From the NCBI GenBank assembly GCA_905182995.1, contig CAJJDP010000148.1:227116-291115 (forward strand): a DNA stretch of 64,000 nucleotides, in the 5' to 3' direction. Source of the DNA: Paramecium octaurelia. Lineage: Eukaryota; Ciliophora; Oligohymenophorea; Peniculida; Parameciidae. Positions 48,212 through 59,791 of the stretch are shown here, piece after piece (the stretch's first letter is position 1; every line of letters begins with the position of its first letter). Below the pieces are notes generated by a model. The model saw only the letters and a program-made list of their open reading frames with translations. It was not told the DNA's origin and did no database searches. The translations under genes and the position numbers were made by a program.

Positions 48212-48871
48212 ATGAGAACTTCTTTGCATTTGTATTGGCTACTAATCAAAAATCATATTGTTGCGGATGATATCTTTTACCCTTCAAAAAATCCTGTTGC
48301 ATCTGTTTATGTTTCAACAGCTTAGCGTATCGGTTTAAAATCTCACACTATGTAACCTACTTATCCTTGTAATTCTTCTAACTCTGATCTTTATGAGTTT
48401 AATATTGCTTTCTTAGCTATTTCTTGCCTTCCGCCATAAATAAAATATCTGACTATATCTTAGCTTTAATTTACATGCCAAACTGAAGCAAACTAACAGT
48501 AATTTTCATCATATTCTTCATATATTACTATCAAAGCTCTTACCTTACTATCACGACTGGATGCTACATCAAGGGCTGACAATTAATAATAGAGAAATTT
48601 TATAATATGTCCTAATCATTACATGTTCATCATTTTTGGAATTACCAAATGTGTTGATATATTTGATATTTACCTCAACTACAGCAGCAAATTTGAAGCC
48701 ATTTGTCACTGGAATAATTTTTATAATTTGGATTGTTAGCTATAGAGGATATTTTGTTTTTGCCTTAAAAATGTCCTGATAGTCATATCCAGCATTCATT
48801 TTGGTGGTTGCTACGTTTCCAGTAGTAGTAAATTGTAAAGTCTACTAGCAACTATCTATATCAACCAATGA
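48212..48871 (+). CDS. Uninterrupted 219-codon frame, unrecognised protein
   Basis: ATG at 48212 to TGA 48869-48871 with many TAA/TAG glutamines. Segments read as protein: ADDIFYPSKNPVASVYVST, QPTYPCNSSNSDLYEFNIAF, PNHYMFIIFGITKCVDIF. About ten cysteines and many Ser/Thr/Asn suggest an extracellular domain. A competing frame at the 5' end (NFFAFVLATNQKSYCC) shows the start may lie in another exon. Likely part of a larger plus-strand gene spanning 47-53 kb. Confidence 0.4.
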
Positions 48872-50351
48872 GCAGATTCAACACTTTGGTTATGTAAGTG
48901 GGCTGAAGATTCTGTGTTTTGATTAAAATTACCCTATATCTGCACAATTACAAGGGATTTGTACTAGACTACTTAGTGGCACCACTAGCACTACATATCT
49001 GTTGCAGCATGTCAAGTAGTAATTCTACCCCTTTTAATTCGATCTGATAACAGTTCAAGATAATGCAGTAAATCTTCTATCTATTGTTGGCCATATGCAA
49101 TTACTGTTGAGTTTGCTCAAGAGAATGTTTCTTAAATCCTAACTCTTATGATTCAGTTTTACTATTCAAGACAAACTGTTTGATACATGCTATACCATTT
49201 GTAAAACGAATTCCAGCATCAACAAGCAATATTACACATGTTATAATGAGCAATATAATTTTAATGTAATTATTAATTTTCTCATAGCTAATTTAAACTA
49301 ACAATTTCATTATTTTCTTCATTTCAAATTAAAATCTTCATTATCATCATTGAAAATCATAAAGTAACAAACCAGAAGCAACAAGGATTTGTTTAAGGGT
49401 CTAAAATTTTGATTGCTAAGAACGCTTAAACTCTATATGGATAGTTTGGTGACGTGCATATTTCAAAAGTGGAAACTGCAAAATTTCAGCTTCAAACTTG
49501 AGAAGCTTTTAATTCATATTTAATTGATCAAGAGTTAATCACAATGTTGCTTAAATAATTGCATGTTTCACTGAATAAGAAAGGTATGGGGATGTGTACA
49601 ACTTACTACTTTTGCAGTCTCAGTAAAGTACAATTACTTAACCACATTTTCAATACATGTGACAATAGTTGGAGTAAAATTTTATGCTAAGTTTCTATCT
49701 CTACAGAATAGATCACTACTTGAACAAAATAATCTTGAATTTTATTGTTCTTTCGCTCTTTCAGCACTTTTGTAAAACGTTTTCACATGTCCTGGAGTTT
49801 GATGATCCAATTGTTTATAAACACATTCACTTGAACACTATTCGCTTATGGCTGGACTGAAACATTTTTAATTATTGGCTCACTCTCCATCCTGTGGGAA
49901 TCTACTATCACAGCTTCAAAGAGATGTTTATTTTTACTATTTCCTCTCTTGCATATTTTATTTATTTAGCATCGCTGCCGATCGCTATTAGGTCACAATT
50001 TATTTGACTATTATTCTTATTAAAAGTGCTTAATGTACTGCTTATAAAGTTTTAACTTTGATTGGATGAATTTGATTATATGGCTAGGTCTTTCAGTCTC
50101 CATTTTATTAAATGCATACAACGAGTGTACTACTTAATCAGTTGGATTTCATATAAATTTTATTTTAGTAGTCTGTACTGACTTGAATCCTAGTAGAATG
50201 TAACTATTTGGAAGACTGCTTGCACAATTTGTAAGAGACGAAGTTGCTTATAACTCAAGAAGGTAAATCAATGTCCATATTCATCATGTCAGTTGTAGCT
50301 ATCGCTTGACATATTCTGACATTAGGTTCCTATTTATCAGATCCTTCATGA
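48872..50351. other. Coding-like but unresolved region
   Basis: Less AT-rich than known intergenic DNA here, with plus-strand frames broken by TGA every 20-50 codons. Probably exons of the same large gene or its decayed remains. Confidence 0.3.
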
Positions 50352-50783
50352 ATTAAATGTGCAAATCCTCATTTCACTCTTGTTAGTACTATGAGTGGAT
50401 ACTTTCTTGTGTAGAAAATACAAATAAAAAATCAGTTATACATTAATCGAAACAGCTCAAATCTGAATGAAGCCATGCCCTAACCTTTTAGTAAGGGAGC
50501 AGTACATGTTGTTGTAGAAGTAATTCATTTAGTCTCAATATAAGTTAAGCAGGATAAAATTATTTAATCCAGGAAACGTGAACTATCAGTAATCATTAAG
50601 TTCAATGAATGTTTCAGTTTTTAAGGACAGATGGCACAATTAGTAGTTAAAAATCTGTTTCATCAGAGTAACCACGCTCACAAACACTTAGTTTCCATAA
50701 AAATGTTAGATACTACTCACTCTGTCAGAAATATTATCAGAAGTTTAATGCAAGAGAGTGGATATACCAAGTTTTAACAGTGA
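50352..50783 (+). CDS. Open 143-codon coding frame, unrecognised
   Basis: Open between TGA at 50349 and TGA at 50781. It includes CANPHFTLVSTMSGYFLV, KGAVHVVVEVIHLVSIQVK and GQMAQLVVKNLFHQSNHAHK, convincing as protein. No ATG at its upstream edge, so it is an internal exon or a damaged piece. Beta-rich alternation (VHVVVEV) suggests an extracellular Ig- or PKD-like fold; this is speculation. Confidence 0.4.
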
Positions 50784-51871
50784 ATACTTAGCTGAAATTG
50801 TAAAATCACTTATTCATGATTTTGCTGTGGTGATGCTGGATAAATAGGTCATCAATTTGTGAACAAACGTGTAGCCAATCTACCACCATTGGATCAAGAT
50901 ACTTTGCATAGTTCATTTAAGGTTATAATGTTCATATTCTTGTTTAGGCTGGATAGCTTTTAACCTAAAGAATCTTGAGCAATTCTTGTACATAAAGTGA
51001 AAACATGAAGATTGGTGTTTTTGAATGGTGCTAATTCCGCTTGAACTTTTATTATTCATATGATCTCGAGGAACCGAATAGTCATATATTATTCATACTG
51101 ATTTAAAATGTTTGAACTATATTTTAGTAGTTGATATCAATCCTCAAAGGGTATTTCTATCTACTAATTTAGGAGACAATATAGAAATAATGTGCTTATT
51201 AATTGATGCGATTAAGCAAATACTAAATTTCATAATATATGGTTCTACATAATGGCAATCTTGTTCCGTAAAATTTTTCCTTAATAATAATGCTTAAGTA
51301 CATAGTACATCGTATCATTTTGAAGAACTAGTTACTAATAGAGATATTTTTTGATGCTCATAGAAGCATTGAATCAATTCTAATATATCATTCTATATTT
51401 CATTATACTTCTCCAGCATCATTTAATTGTGCTCTCTGTAAAACTTCTTTGCATATGATTTAGATACTGAATCATGTGGTTGTGCATATTTTTATGACTA
51501 GCTATTTCTCACCCTTACTATATTGTGCATATTTCACATTAATTAAATCTTGGATCGATCAAAACAGCTCTATAAAGGGGATTGTTAACCTTATAGTCTC
51601 TCTCCTTACTTTTATTGTGATGATCATATTGTATGTTCACTTCTGCTACCTGCTGCTTTGACAGTAGTTGTACATTGCAAGTGTACGAGCAACTACCTTA
51701 TTTTTCAATATGTAAAATACTTTTTTTATACATTGGATAACCTAAGCATTTTCTACTCTCTGTTCTTCTAGTATGTTTGGGGACATGAATTAGCACAAAA
51801 ACAATAAACTTATCCTAAAGGCTTATTGATATCACTTGCACAAGATAGACCTGGATTACTTTTCCAGTTGA
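50784..51871. other. Coding-like but unresolved region
   Basis: Fragmentary frames on both strands, including a minus one near 51540-51700 (YDHHNKSKERDYKVNNPLYR). No model can be supported. Confidence 0.25.
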
Positions 51872-52006
51872 GGCTATGGTGATTAATGCCCTTGTCAAGG
51901 TTGTACATGTTCTATTCTACCATCTTCTGAGTAGAACTCTGCACAAATAAATTACTAGACTAAGTATGTAATTCATGCACATCTTACTATTTATCAACAT
52001 GCATGA
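51872..52006 (+). pseudogene. Cysteine-rich coding fragment after a TGA
   Basis: The frame begins GYGDQCPCQGCTCS and continues LPSSEQNSAQINYQTKYV to TGA 52004-52006. Upstream in the same frame YHLHKIDLDYFSS is cut off from it by TGA 51869-51871. The dense cysteines mark an extracellular protein. Confidence 0.4.
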
Positions 52007-52146
52007 TAAAAAATATTAAATTTATGTCTCTAAATTTTCTTCCTGTTCTTATTATTGAGCCTGAATCATACACACAGACATAATTAAGACAAATTAATAC
52101 TAATAGAGAACAACATATTGTCTAAAATTATTGAGTTTTCAGCACT

Positions 52147-52455
52147 TTGATGGCCTTTTTATCATCTCAAGCAGTTCTGGGAACTAACAGTGCTGTGTGT
52201 AATGCAGAAGATGAAAGAGATTCAAAGTTAAAAACAAGTTATTCTAATTCTGAAGCTAAACTTGTACTTTCTCCTAAAGAACCTCTTTCGCCAATTTATG
52301 ATTTGTTCACCACTATTGTAAATAATGCTTGTGAAAATCTGAAACAACTTATAAGCATTTCGAACTTTGAATGCAGTAATGATGTTGTTGGAGATCAATT
52401 TAAAGAAGTTTTAACATCGGTTACATACATACAAACGCAGTCGCCACAGATATAA
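52147..52455 (+). CDS. 102-residue ORF without TAA or TAG, possible exon
   Basis: ATG to TAA-containing end; with the ciliate code it can run on past 52455. Composition is protein-like: AVCNAEDERDSKLKTSYSNS, EPLSPIYDLFTTIVNNACEN. The minus strand is also open here, so the call is not secure. It would fit as another exon of the plus-strand extracellular-type gene. Confidence 0.4.
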   Translation: MMAFLSSQAVLGTNSAVCNAEDERDSKLKTSYSNSEAKLVLSPKEPLSPIYDLFTTIVNNACENLKQLISISNFECSNDVVGDQFKEVLTSVTYIQTQSPQI

Positions 52456-55400
52456 GTAATTTCTATGCAGTAGCTTTCTTCCTCGATTTTTTATTCATGC
52501 TGCTGATAAGAATTTTTGCTCTTGTGAATCATTTTGAGCTATTGATTAATGCGACACTATAAGCAATACAATCTTGTGCAGCTTAACTAATAGAATATTT
52601 AATGAAGTTTCCACAATCATTCAAATATTCCTAAGGATATCCATCTAAAAATAATCCTTAACTATTTTCATCTCCTACTTACTGAACAATTCCTTTCAAA
52701 TTTACTTAATATGATGTTGATTGGTTAGACTGGATAAAAAATAATAGCTCTAACCTTGTAGCCTTTTTTTGGTTGAGTTCCTCCTTTCTGTTTTGATATC
52801 AAGGCTTTATTAATGATACTCAAAGAGTAAGTTGATGGCGGTCTAGTGATGGTGTTCTAATTGATTGATGAACATGCCAATAAAAAATTAAATATATTTT
52901 GTGGTCAAAATATTAAAAATAGGGACAATGCATAAAATATATTTGTAGGATAACAAAAGCTTTATTTAAGTTGATTATGTAGGTTACTCACTCTGTTGCA
53001 AAACATGATCTATCAATATTAGCTCATAGTAAGTTAGTGGATACTATAGGAGAAGCAAATATTTGTATCGGCTTCTATGTCCTAAATTATATCGCAGCGT
53101 TAATTATAGTGATTCTAACTGGCATTATATTCATAACAGATTTTCTAAATTCCATAGCTCAAATGTCCTTGAGAGGCATGTGGCTCTTGTTGGACTTGAT
53201 TGGTATATTGTAACTCCTCTTCTCCGAATCAATTTCTTGTGCTCCTTAAAAATTTGCTAAAAAGTCTGACCATTGTACAGCCTAGATTACTGATAGTCTA
53301 ATCTTAGTTGTATAACTCAACTTAACCAAACATAAACAAAGTAAATTCGTAGCTGATTCATGTGTTTTTGAGATTGATGGCTTGAATACTAAATTCAAAA
53401 GCACGTGAGCTTTCTCAGCTATCGGCATTCTTGTTACATTCGTGTTGATGAGTGAGTATCAATTTTTCATCCATTCTATATAAAATTTACAACAACACCT
53501 TCAGGCTAATTTTTTTTTTGCTAAGGATGTTTCTATTTCAATTTAGCTTCATCATAGGAATTATTAATTAAATGCAGTTATACAGATTCTTATTTATTTC
53601 AGAATATAATCCCCATGGTGTAGCTTAACTTGTGCAAAGCTTGCATATTATGCACAATCAGATGTAAAGCTCAGTTTTTAATTTTGTTAGATCACCTCTC
53701 CATAGAAAATAGGTTATAATTAAAAATGTTTATAAATAAACACTATTTGCTAAAGTAGTGATACTTGTTTCAATGGTTCCAATTTTCGTTGTGCTTTCTT
53801 CGTTCTGTAAAATTTGTGTTGATGGATCTTTATTACCAATTTACAATATTATTGATTTGCCGATATAAATTTGAAGTTAGTGTAACATCTAAAGCTAACT
53901 AAATTCAAGTCGCTGGCTCACCAAAAAATATTTAATGTATCCTTTATATGATAGAATATTGTCTACATAATTTAAATGCATATAGACCTTGTTTCATTCT
54001 ACTGTAATTGATATAGTGGTCCTCAAGTGCTCCTGCCATCTGTTAAGTAATCTCAAATTAGCTCTACATTATCTACAATTAAATATCACCCTTATTGTTA
54101 TTGTTAATTTGATGTTTTAAATAAATGTTTTACACTCTTTCTGAAATATCACATTTATTAACTGTTTGCTTAGTTCATCAAAAAACTTAATCCATTATCA
54201 AATTATAAAACTCATTTATATTTCTTAGCTCTTGGCTATTGTCTCAGTTAAGAATTTAAAATTTCGAAAATTGGATTAATTGCCATTAACAGTGTTAGTA
54301 AATTGCTAGTATAGGATTAGAGCAAAAGGAACTAAGGTTTCTATAGAACATTAGGCTAAAATGATTCAATTTTTCATTATGCAGATAGAAAATTAGATTT
54401 GACATGTATCCTATTTCAATTTAATGAGTTACTTTGATTTATTTCCTATTTAATCACAAATACTTTTGATATGCTTCATAATAGGGATTTTATTTTAATT
54501 ACATAACAGTTTAAGGATTTTTATTCAGTTTCTTTTTCAGATAGAGGATCGAAATTTTTCTTTACTTTATAACTCAGTTATTTGTTTGAATTAGACTTCA
54601 ATAATTGAAGTTGAATTAAAATATATCTTAATGTAATAAAGCAGCAGGTACATTGTAATTTATTTTGATTTTAAAATGAATTCAATAACGCAAGTATTAT
54701 GAATTAATGGTATTTGAATTATGATTAAGGTCATTTTTCTTATAGAAAGCACAAGATTTTAAATTGAATTTTGGTGAAATATTATTAATTATTCAAATAG
54801 TAATTAACAATTGATGTTTTTTCTCAATCTTCGTTAATAAAATTTAATATAAATATGAGAAATAAAGATAATAATTTAAGTATTTTGTTATTAATACAAA
54901 ATATAGATATTTATGATTAATATATTTATTGAAAATGATAAATGAATAAAAACGCTGGAAAACCCCTTTGTTGATTATTAAAAAAAATTATTGGAATACT
55001 TCCAATCTGCATAAAAATCAAAATGAAGTATATTTTTTATTATACAGTTAAATAGTCTTTATTCAGAAAATTCAATACTTATTTTGATTCTCTTGTTATT
55101 TAGCCTTCTCTTTCTTTGATATTCTTTGAATGTTCATTAACAAAATGTTTTTCTATCTTATATACCCATAATTAACTTACCCTAAAATAATTTTGAAAAT
55201 TGAAACTTAGCTTAATTATTATGTTAAAACTTATAACTATTAGTCAAACATTATATTATAATTTGTTAAAATTCAAATGTTTATCTCTGGATGAAGAAAA
55301 GTAGTAAATAATATTTGATAAGAGCATTTTAAAAGAACAATCAAATATAGAATCAGATTGCCATTTTTTATCTCCCTAATAATATCTAAATTCAAAATCT

Positions 55401-55568
55401 ATTTTTGTATGTAATATAGCCTATTTGAATATTTATAGAATTAGAATATTTGATATTCAGGTCAGAAACAATAAAATCTGAGAATAGGACGAATCTTAAA
55501 AGAATGAAATTAATTAGTAGATTTCTACTTTTGAAAACAGGATATGAAGTTTTAACATCTACAAGGGA
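52456..55568. other. No gene supported; AT content rises to the right
   Basis: 52.5-53.6 kb still has coding-like texture; from about 54 kb on it is plain AT-rich DNA. No RNA or repeat recognised. Confidence 0.35.
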
Positions 55569-55805
55569 TCAACACATAAAGGGTATGCGATAGAGACTCT
55601 GTAGTTGAATTGTTGCAAAAACACACATAAAGTCAGACCCAATGTGCATGCCTATCACAAGAAACACCAAAACTACATATATGCTGCCATATTCTTTGAC
55701 AACCTCACATGTATAATATCTATATTGTTCTGGACATTGTATTGTTATTTTTAGTAAGATAGTTACCATCCTTAGAGTTTCTCCAGTATTAGCAACTCTA
55801 TGCAT
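55569..55805 (-). CDS. 78-codon open frame, possible exon
   Basis: Open to TGA 55569-55571; reads MHRVANTGETLRMV and CPEQYRYYTCEVVKEYG, then a hydrophobic stretch. Cysteines resemble those of the furin-like gene at 40.8 kb. Probably a downstream exon or damaged continuation of the gene that ends at 55813. Confidence 0.3.
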   Translation of the reverse strand: MHRVANTGETLRMVTILLKITIQCPEQYRYYTCEVVKEYGSIYVVLVFLVIGMHIGSDFMCVFATIQLQSLYRIPFMC

Positions 55806-55812
55806 TTTATGG

Positions 55813-56232
55813 TCAAATTTTGCATTCCAAAAAATAAAAATATACTAACTCTGAAATTATGAAACGTAGATCAAGGAGATAAGAATTATTAGCAGTACTA
55901 TTCAGCAACAATATATAATCTATAAACGCATGAAGTAGATTTAGAAGCTTTGCAACTTCTTTGAAATTAAGTGTAAATAGTTTTGCATCAGATTTAGTAG
56001 TGGAGATTACTAAACATGAATTATTAATTAATGCTTAGTCTACACTGGATGCACTATTCGAAAGTGTAACGTGGAAAGTCTCAATAAGCTCCAAATAAGC
56101 TGATGACGGATCAATATGTAAAGGAAGTATCATCTGGTTCTTAAGTAAAAAAATTGTAAATTTAAAACCATATTTACAAGCATAGTATTTCAATCTGTGC
56201 CATTCAAAAAAGGACTTTTTTAATACTTGCAC
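55813..56232 (-). CDS. Hypothetical protein, 139 residues
   Basis: ATG 56230-56232 to TGA 55813-55815, open. It reads well as protein: HIDPSSAYLELIETFHVTLS, SSVDQALINNSCLVISTTK, FKEVAKLLNLLHAFIDYILL. No family recognised. It may be an exon of a larger minus-strand gene that includes 56404-56745. Confidence 0.45.
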
Positions 56233-56403
56233 ATTATGTAAACGTAGTAAGGGTTTTAGCTGTGCAATTCAGCAAGGATATGGACATAATATCCTGAAAT
56301 ATAAGAAAAACAGTAATAAATTATACAATCGTTTGAACAACGATGCATTATCTGAAGCTGTGGTTATAAATTAAGTTTAGATGGATCATTTCCTGCACAT
56401 CCA

Positions 56404-56745
56404 TCACATCACGTATAAATAGAAGTACTTCAGGTGCACACTTAAAAAAAGAGTAACACTTCTTAAATGAAGCAGGAAAACTGAAAGCAAAAATAGTTCT
56501 GCTCTTATCAGTACTCTTGAGTCAGAGTTGTAGTTTTGAATATAATTTGTATTTTATTTATCTTCAGATATACTGAATTTGTGAATTTAGCATGAATTTT
56601 AGTTGCTTGACCAAGAACATATGAGCGCAGAGCAACCGTTTTAGATTATATTCTGCAGCAGTTCATTGAAGCCTTCTGGTAAGATTGGTTCTATTCCAGA
56701 TTCACAATCATCCAGGTTCACTTCTTATTTCTCAATATTTATCAT
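56404..56745 (-). CDS. Hypothetical protein, 113 residues, cysteine-containing
   Basis: ATG 56743-56745 to TGA 56404-56406. The start is acidic (EKQEVNLDDCESGIEPILPE), then NGCSALICSWSSNQNSC, then a Leu-rich end. It could be an exon of the same gene as 55813-56232. Confidence 0.4.
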
Positions 56746-57861
56746 CCGACTCTCTTTTAAGCTTATTCCAAAAATCTTTCATTATCTTACCCTTCTTCAA
56801 ATTTTTTTAATGATTTAATCTTCCGTTCACTCTTAAAATCTATACTCCAACTTGAATCAATCCTTGCAAAATCGAAGTCTGTGAATATTTAACAATAATT
56901 TGAAACAGTTAATCTTCAACTACCAAAAATATTATAATTAATTTCACATTTCATTTCTATATAATATCAACATAACTATTGCTTACTTTGATGACTAGAA
57001 ACTACAAGAATATGCACTTAACTTTAAGAAATGAAATTTTTTGTTAATTTGCAAATGAGACTTTAAAATGTTATGGATAAGAATTAATAAAAGGGTTATT
57101 ATTGGTGATTAGCTTGATGCTCACATGAAAGAAGAATATTTTATGAGTTAAGCCTAATTTTTTTTAAGAAGTACTTGTTTTAAACAAAATTCTCTTAAGA
57201 AGCAATATTTAAGAGAATTAGCTAGATCAGTTAATTGCAAAATCGGTGTCAAAACTTATTTAAAATATCTAATGTAAAATTTGTTTTTAGGAATCAAAAA
57301 GCACTCAATCAGAGATGAAAAAAGGTTATCGTTCATATTAATATAGAGGTCTATTGGTCGATGTAGAGGCGTAGGAATGCTGATAAAACATTATAAACAG
57401 CAGAATGAATGTTCTCATAAAGTATGATACTTTGGTTTATTAACCTTACTTTATTCTAGATCTGATACCAATTAAATGAGCCATTTACTTTTTTTTTTTG
57501 GAAGGTTGATTTTAACCCCACAGCCTTCCCTAGAATGAATTATAGTGAACCAGGAGCCGTTAACATTTAAAATACTTAAGACAATCACTAAAGTCTGTTT
57601 TATATTATGGTTACCAATTATATAAGTTTAATCAGGTTATACTTTAGATTTAATTTTACTTAAAAAAATAATAAAAATAAAAACTGAAGGCTGAATTATA
57701 TGAATCTCATTGGACAATCTAATACATGCTTAAATCAATTAGTTGAAAAATTTAAGGGGGGAGGACATAAAAGAGTCAATATTTACCATCTATGATGATA
57801 AAACAATTTTTATTAAGAAATTGAACAATTATATCTTTAAAATTTATTTGCATCAAAATAA
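56746..57861. other. No gene supported
   Basis: AT-rich; a short purine-rich block near 57750 (GGGGGGAGGA-like) is the only compositional oddity. Confidence 0.35.
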
Positions 57862-57948
57862 ATAAAGCATTGTAAGTAGATCCAAAACATTGTCCTTGAT
57901 TATTTACTAAAGGTATTATGATATTTAAATGTATTAGCTGATTGCTTA
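57862..57948 (+). repeat. 87-bp TPR-repeat fragment, inverted copy of 58976-59062
   Basis: Matches the minus strand of 58976-59062 with one mismatch, including a TPR piece (KALQVDPKHCP), the in-frame TGA and the following mini-intron. An isolated inverted fragment of the neighbouring gene. Confidence 0.85.
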
Positions 57949-58244
57949 ATTGATCATGATTATATGATTTATTATAAAATTAGAGACAACAAAAATAAGA
58001 TAATAGAAAAAAATTTTAGTGTTAATTAAATTTGAAAAATTTCATCAGTTTCTAGTTTACTTTTGAAAATTTGAATCGATTTAGCAAGAAAAGTCAATAT
58101 TTAAGACAAACAATATTACATAATGTAAAGGGTCTTTTAATTTGCTTTGTGTGAGCCTGGTAATTGAAAAATGAAAAATAGTTTTAAGAGTTCAAGTTTA
58201 TCATTTTGCTAAAATTACTGTGTCAGAGAACAATAAGAAAAAAA
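57949..58244. other. Spacer, nothing seen
   Basis: AT-rich DNA between the inverted TPR fragment and the TPR gene. Confidence 0.4.
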
Positions 58245-59791
58245 TCATTTAAGAGATTCACTATTAGTATTTAAAATAGACTTTATCCAGTTTTCAATTG
58301 AATTGATATACCGACATAATTTAAACAAAAAATATTTAGAGAAAACTAAGATCATATTACAGCTATTAACAATCTGCACAGTTTAATATATCACTGGCAG
58401 TTGCTTACTTAAACAGAAAAATAATAGCCAAATATTTATGATTTATAAAATGCATTTGAAAAATAATTTTTTATTACACCAAATTATTAGATTGCAACTG
58501 ATCAATATTAATTAAAAGAAAAGAAGCATTTGAATAATGATATTAGTAATTATTGTGTGTATCTTATGTTATTCATTTTTTTTGATCGAGGTATTGTTAA
58601 CATTCTTCTGATTATTAGGAATAACAATACTTTTTCTATTTTTAGTCCATTAATCATTAGAATTAATCTCTAACGCTTTGTTATAACATAGTATGGCCTT
58701 TTCATATTGATTCTGATTTTGTAAACAATACCCTATCAATATAAAAATAGAATTGACCTTTTCCTCCTAATGAATCAAAATGATTAGGATTTAGTTTTAG
58801 GCATTGCTCAATCACTTCCAAAGCTTCTGTAAATTTTTCCAATAATTTTAATGAGTCAGCTTCTTCTGAAAAAATAATAGGTACCTTTAGTATATAATGA
58901 AGGAAAATGCTTTGAATCTACTTGTAATGCTTTATCTGTTTATATGATTGCTTCATTATACTTACCAAGCGATTTTAAGCAATCAGCTAATACATTTAAA
59001 TATCATCATACCTTTAGTAAATAATCAAGGACAATGTTTTGGATCTACTTACAATGCTTTATCTATTTAAATGATTGCTTCATTAAATTAACCAAGGAAC
59101 CTTAAACTATCCGCTAATACATTCATATATAATGTACCTTTGCACCATAATGATAATTAATGTTTAGGATTTAAAATTAATGCTTAATCAAATATTTTAA
59201 ATGCCTCATCAAATTTTTTATCTTCCAAATATAGTTTATATCCTAATTACTTGATTTAATACCTTGTTAATATAATTCTTCTGATTTATTAAGATGTATT
59301 TTAGATACTTGATAATCAATAGATTCATTTAAATGTAAATCACACATTAACTTAGATATTTAATTTAAGAATTCATTTGTGAATTTTTAAAGCTTATTTT
59401 AGAATGTTTATTCAAATTATTTGAAATAAATGGTTTATGATAACAATGAATTAATTTATTCAGAATCTAAACCGAGTAATAATTATTTTGATATTTGATA
59501 TTTTGATCTAATACCTTCAATTAATAACTAGAAATCCTGCTAAATCGCATCCATTTATTTGTTCATATTATTAATTAAATTATCACATTCTTTTTTAACT
59601 CTTTCAATATGATGAAAAATAAATGATAATTCTTCTTAATATTGTGGATGAGAAGCATGAATTCCAAGTTTTATACATTCATGACAATATAATCTTTATC
59701 CTTAACAAGATTCATCAAAACATACTAATTTGACATCCTTAGAATGCTACGGATTTGGGCATTTAGTATTAATATCGCAGCTTTAATTCAT
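58245..59791 (-). pseudogene. B-box zinc finger, coiled-coil and TPR protein gene with a nonsense codon
   Basis: TRIM-like layout. ATG 59789-59791 starts a B-box (residues ~3-45): CPNPQHSKDVKLVC, ESC, LYCHEC, HASH, with all metal ligands. A long coiled coil follows (to ~residue 165), then TPRs: KLYLEDKKFDEAFKIFDQAL, SLRFLGQFNEAIIQIDKALQ, CLKSLGKYNEAIIQTDKALQ, SLKLLEKFTEALEVIEQCLK, YCLQNQNQYEKAILCYNKAL. Introns of 19-25 nt separate the repeats at the Gly codon. In one repeat the serine TCA of the HCPSLFTK-type motif is TGA (59025-59027); the sister repeat has TCA. The C-terminal limit is uncertain. Such proteins bind partners through B-box and TPR; function unknown. Confidence 0.75.
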
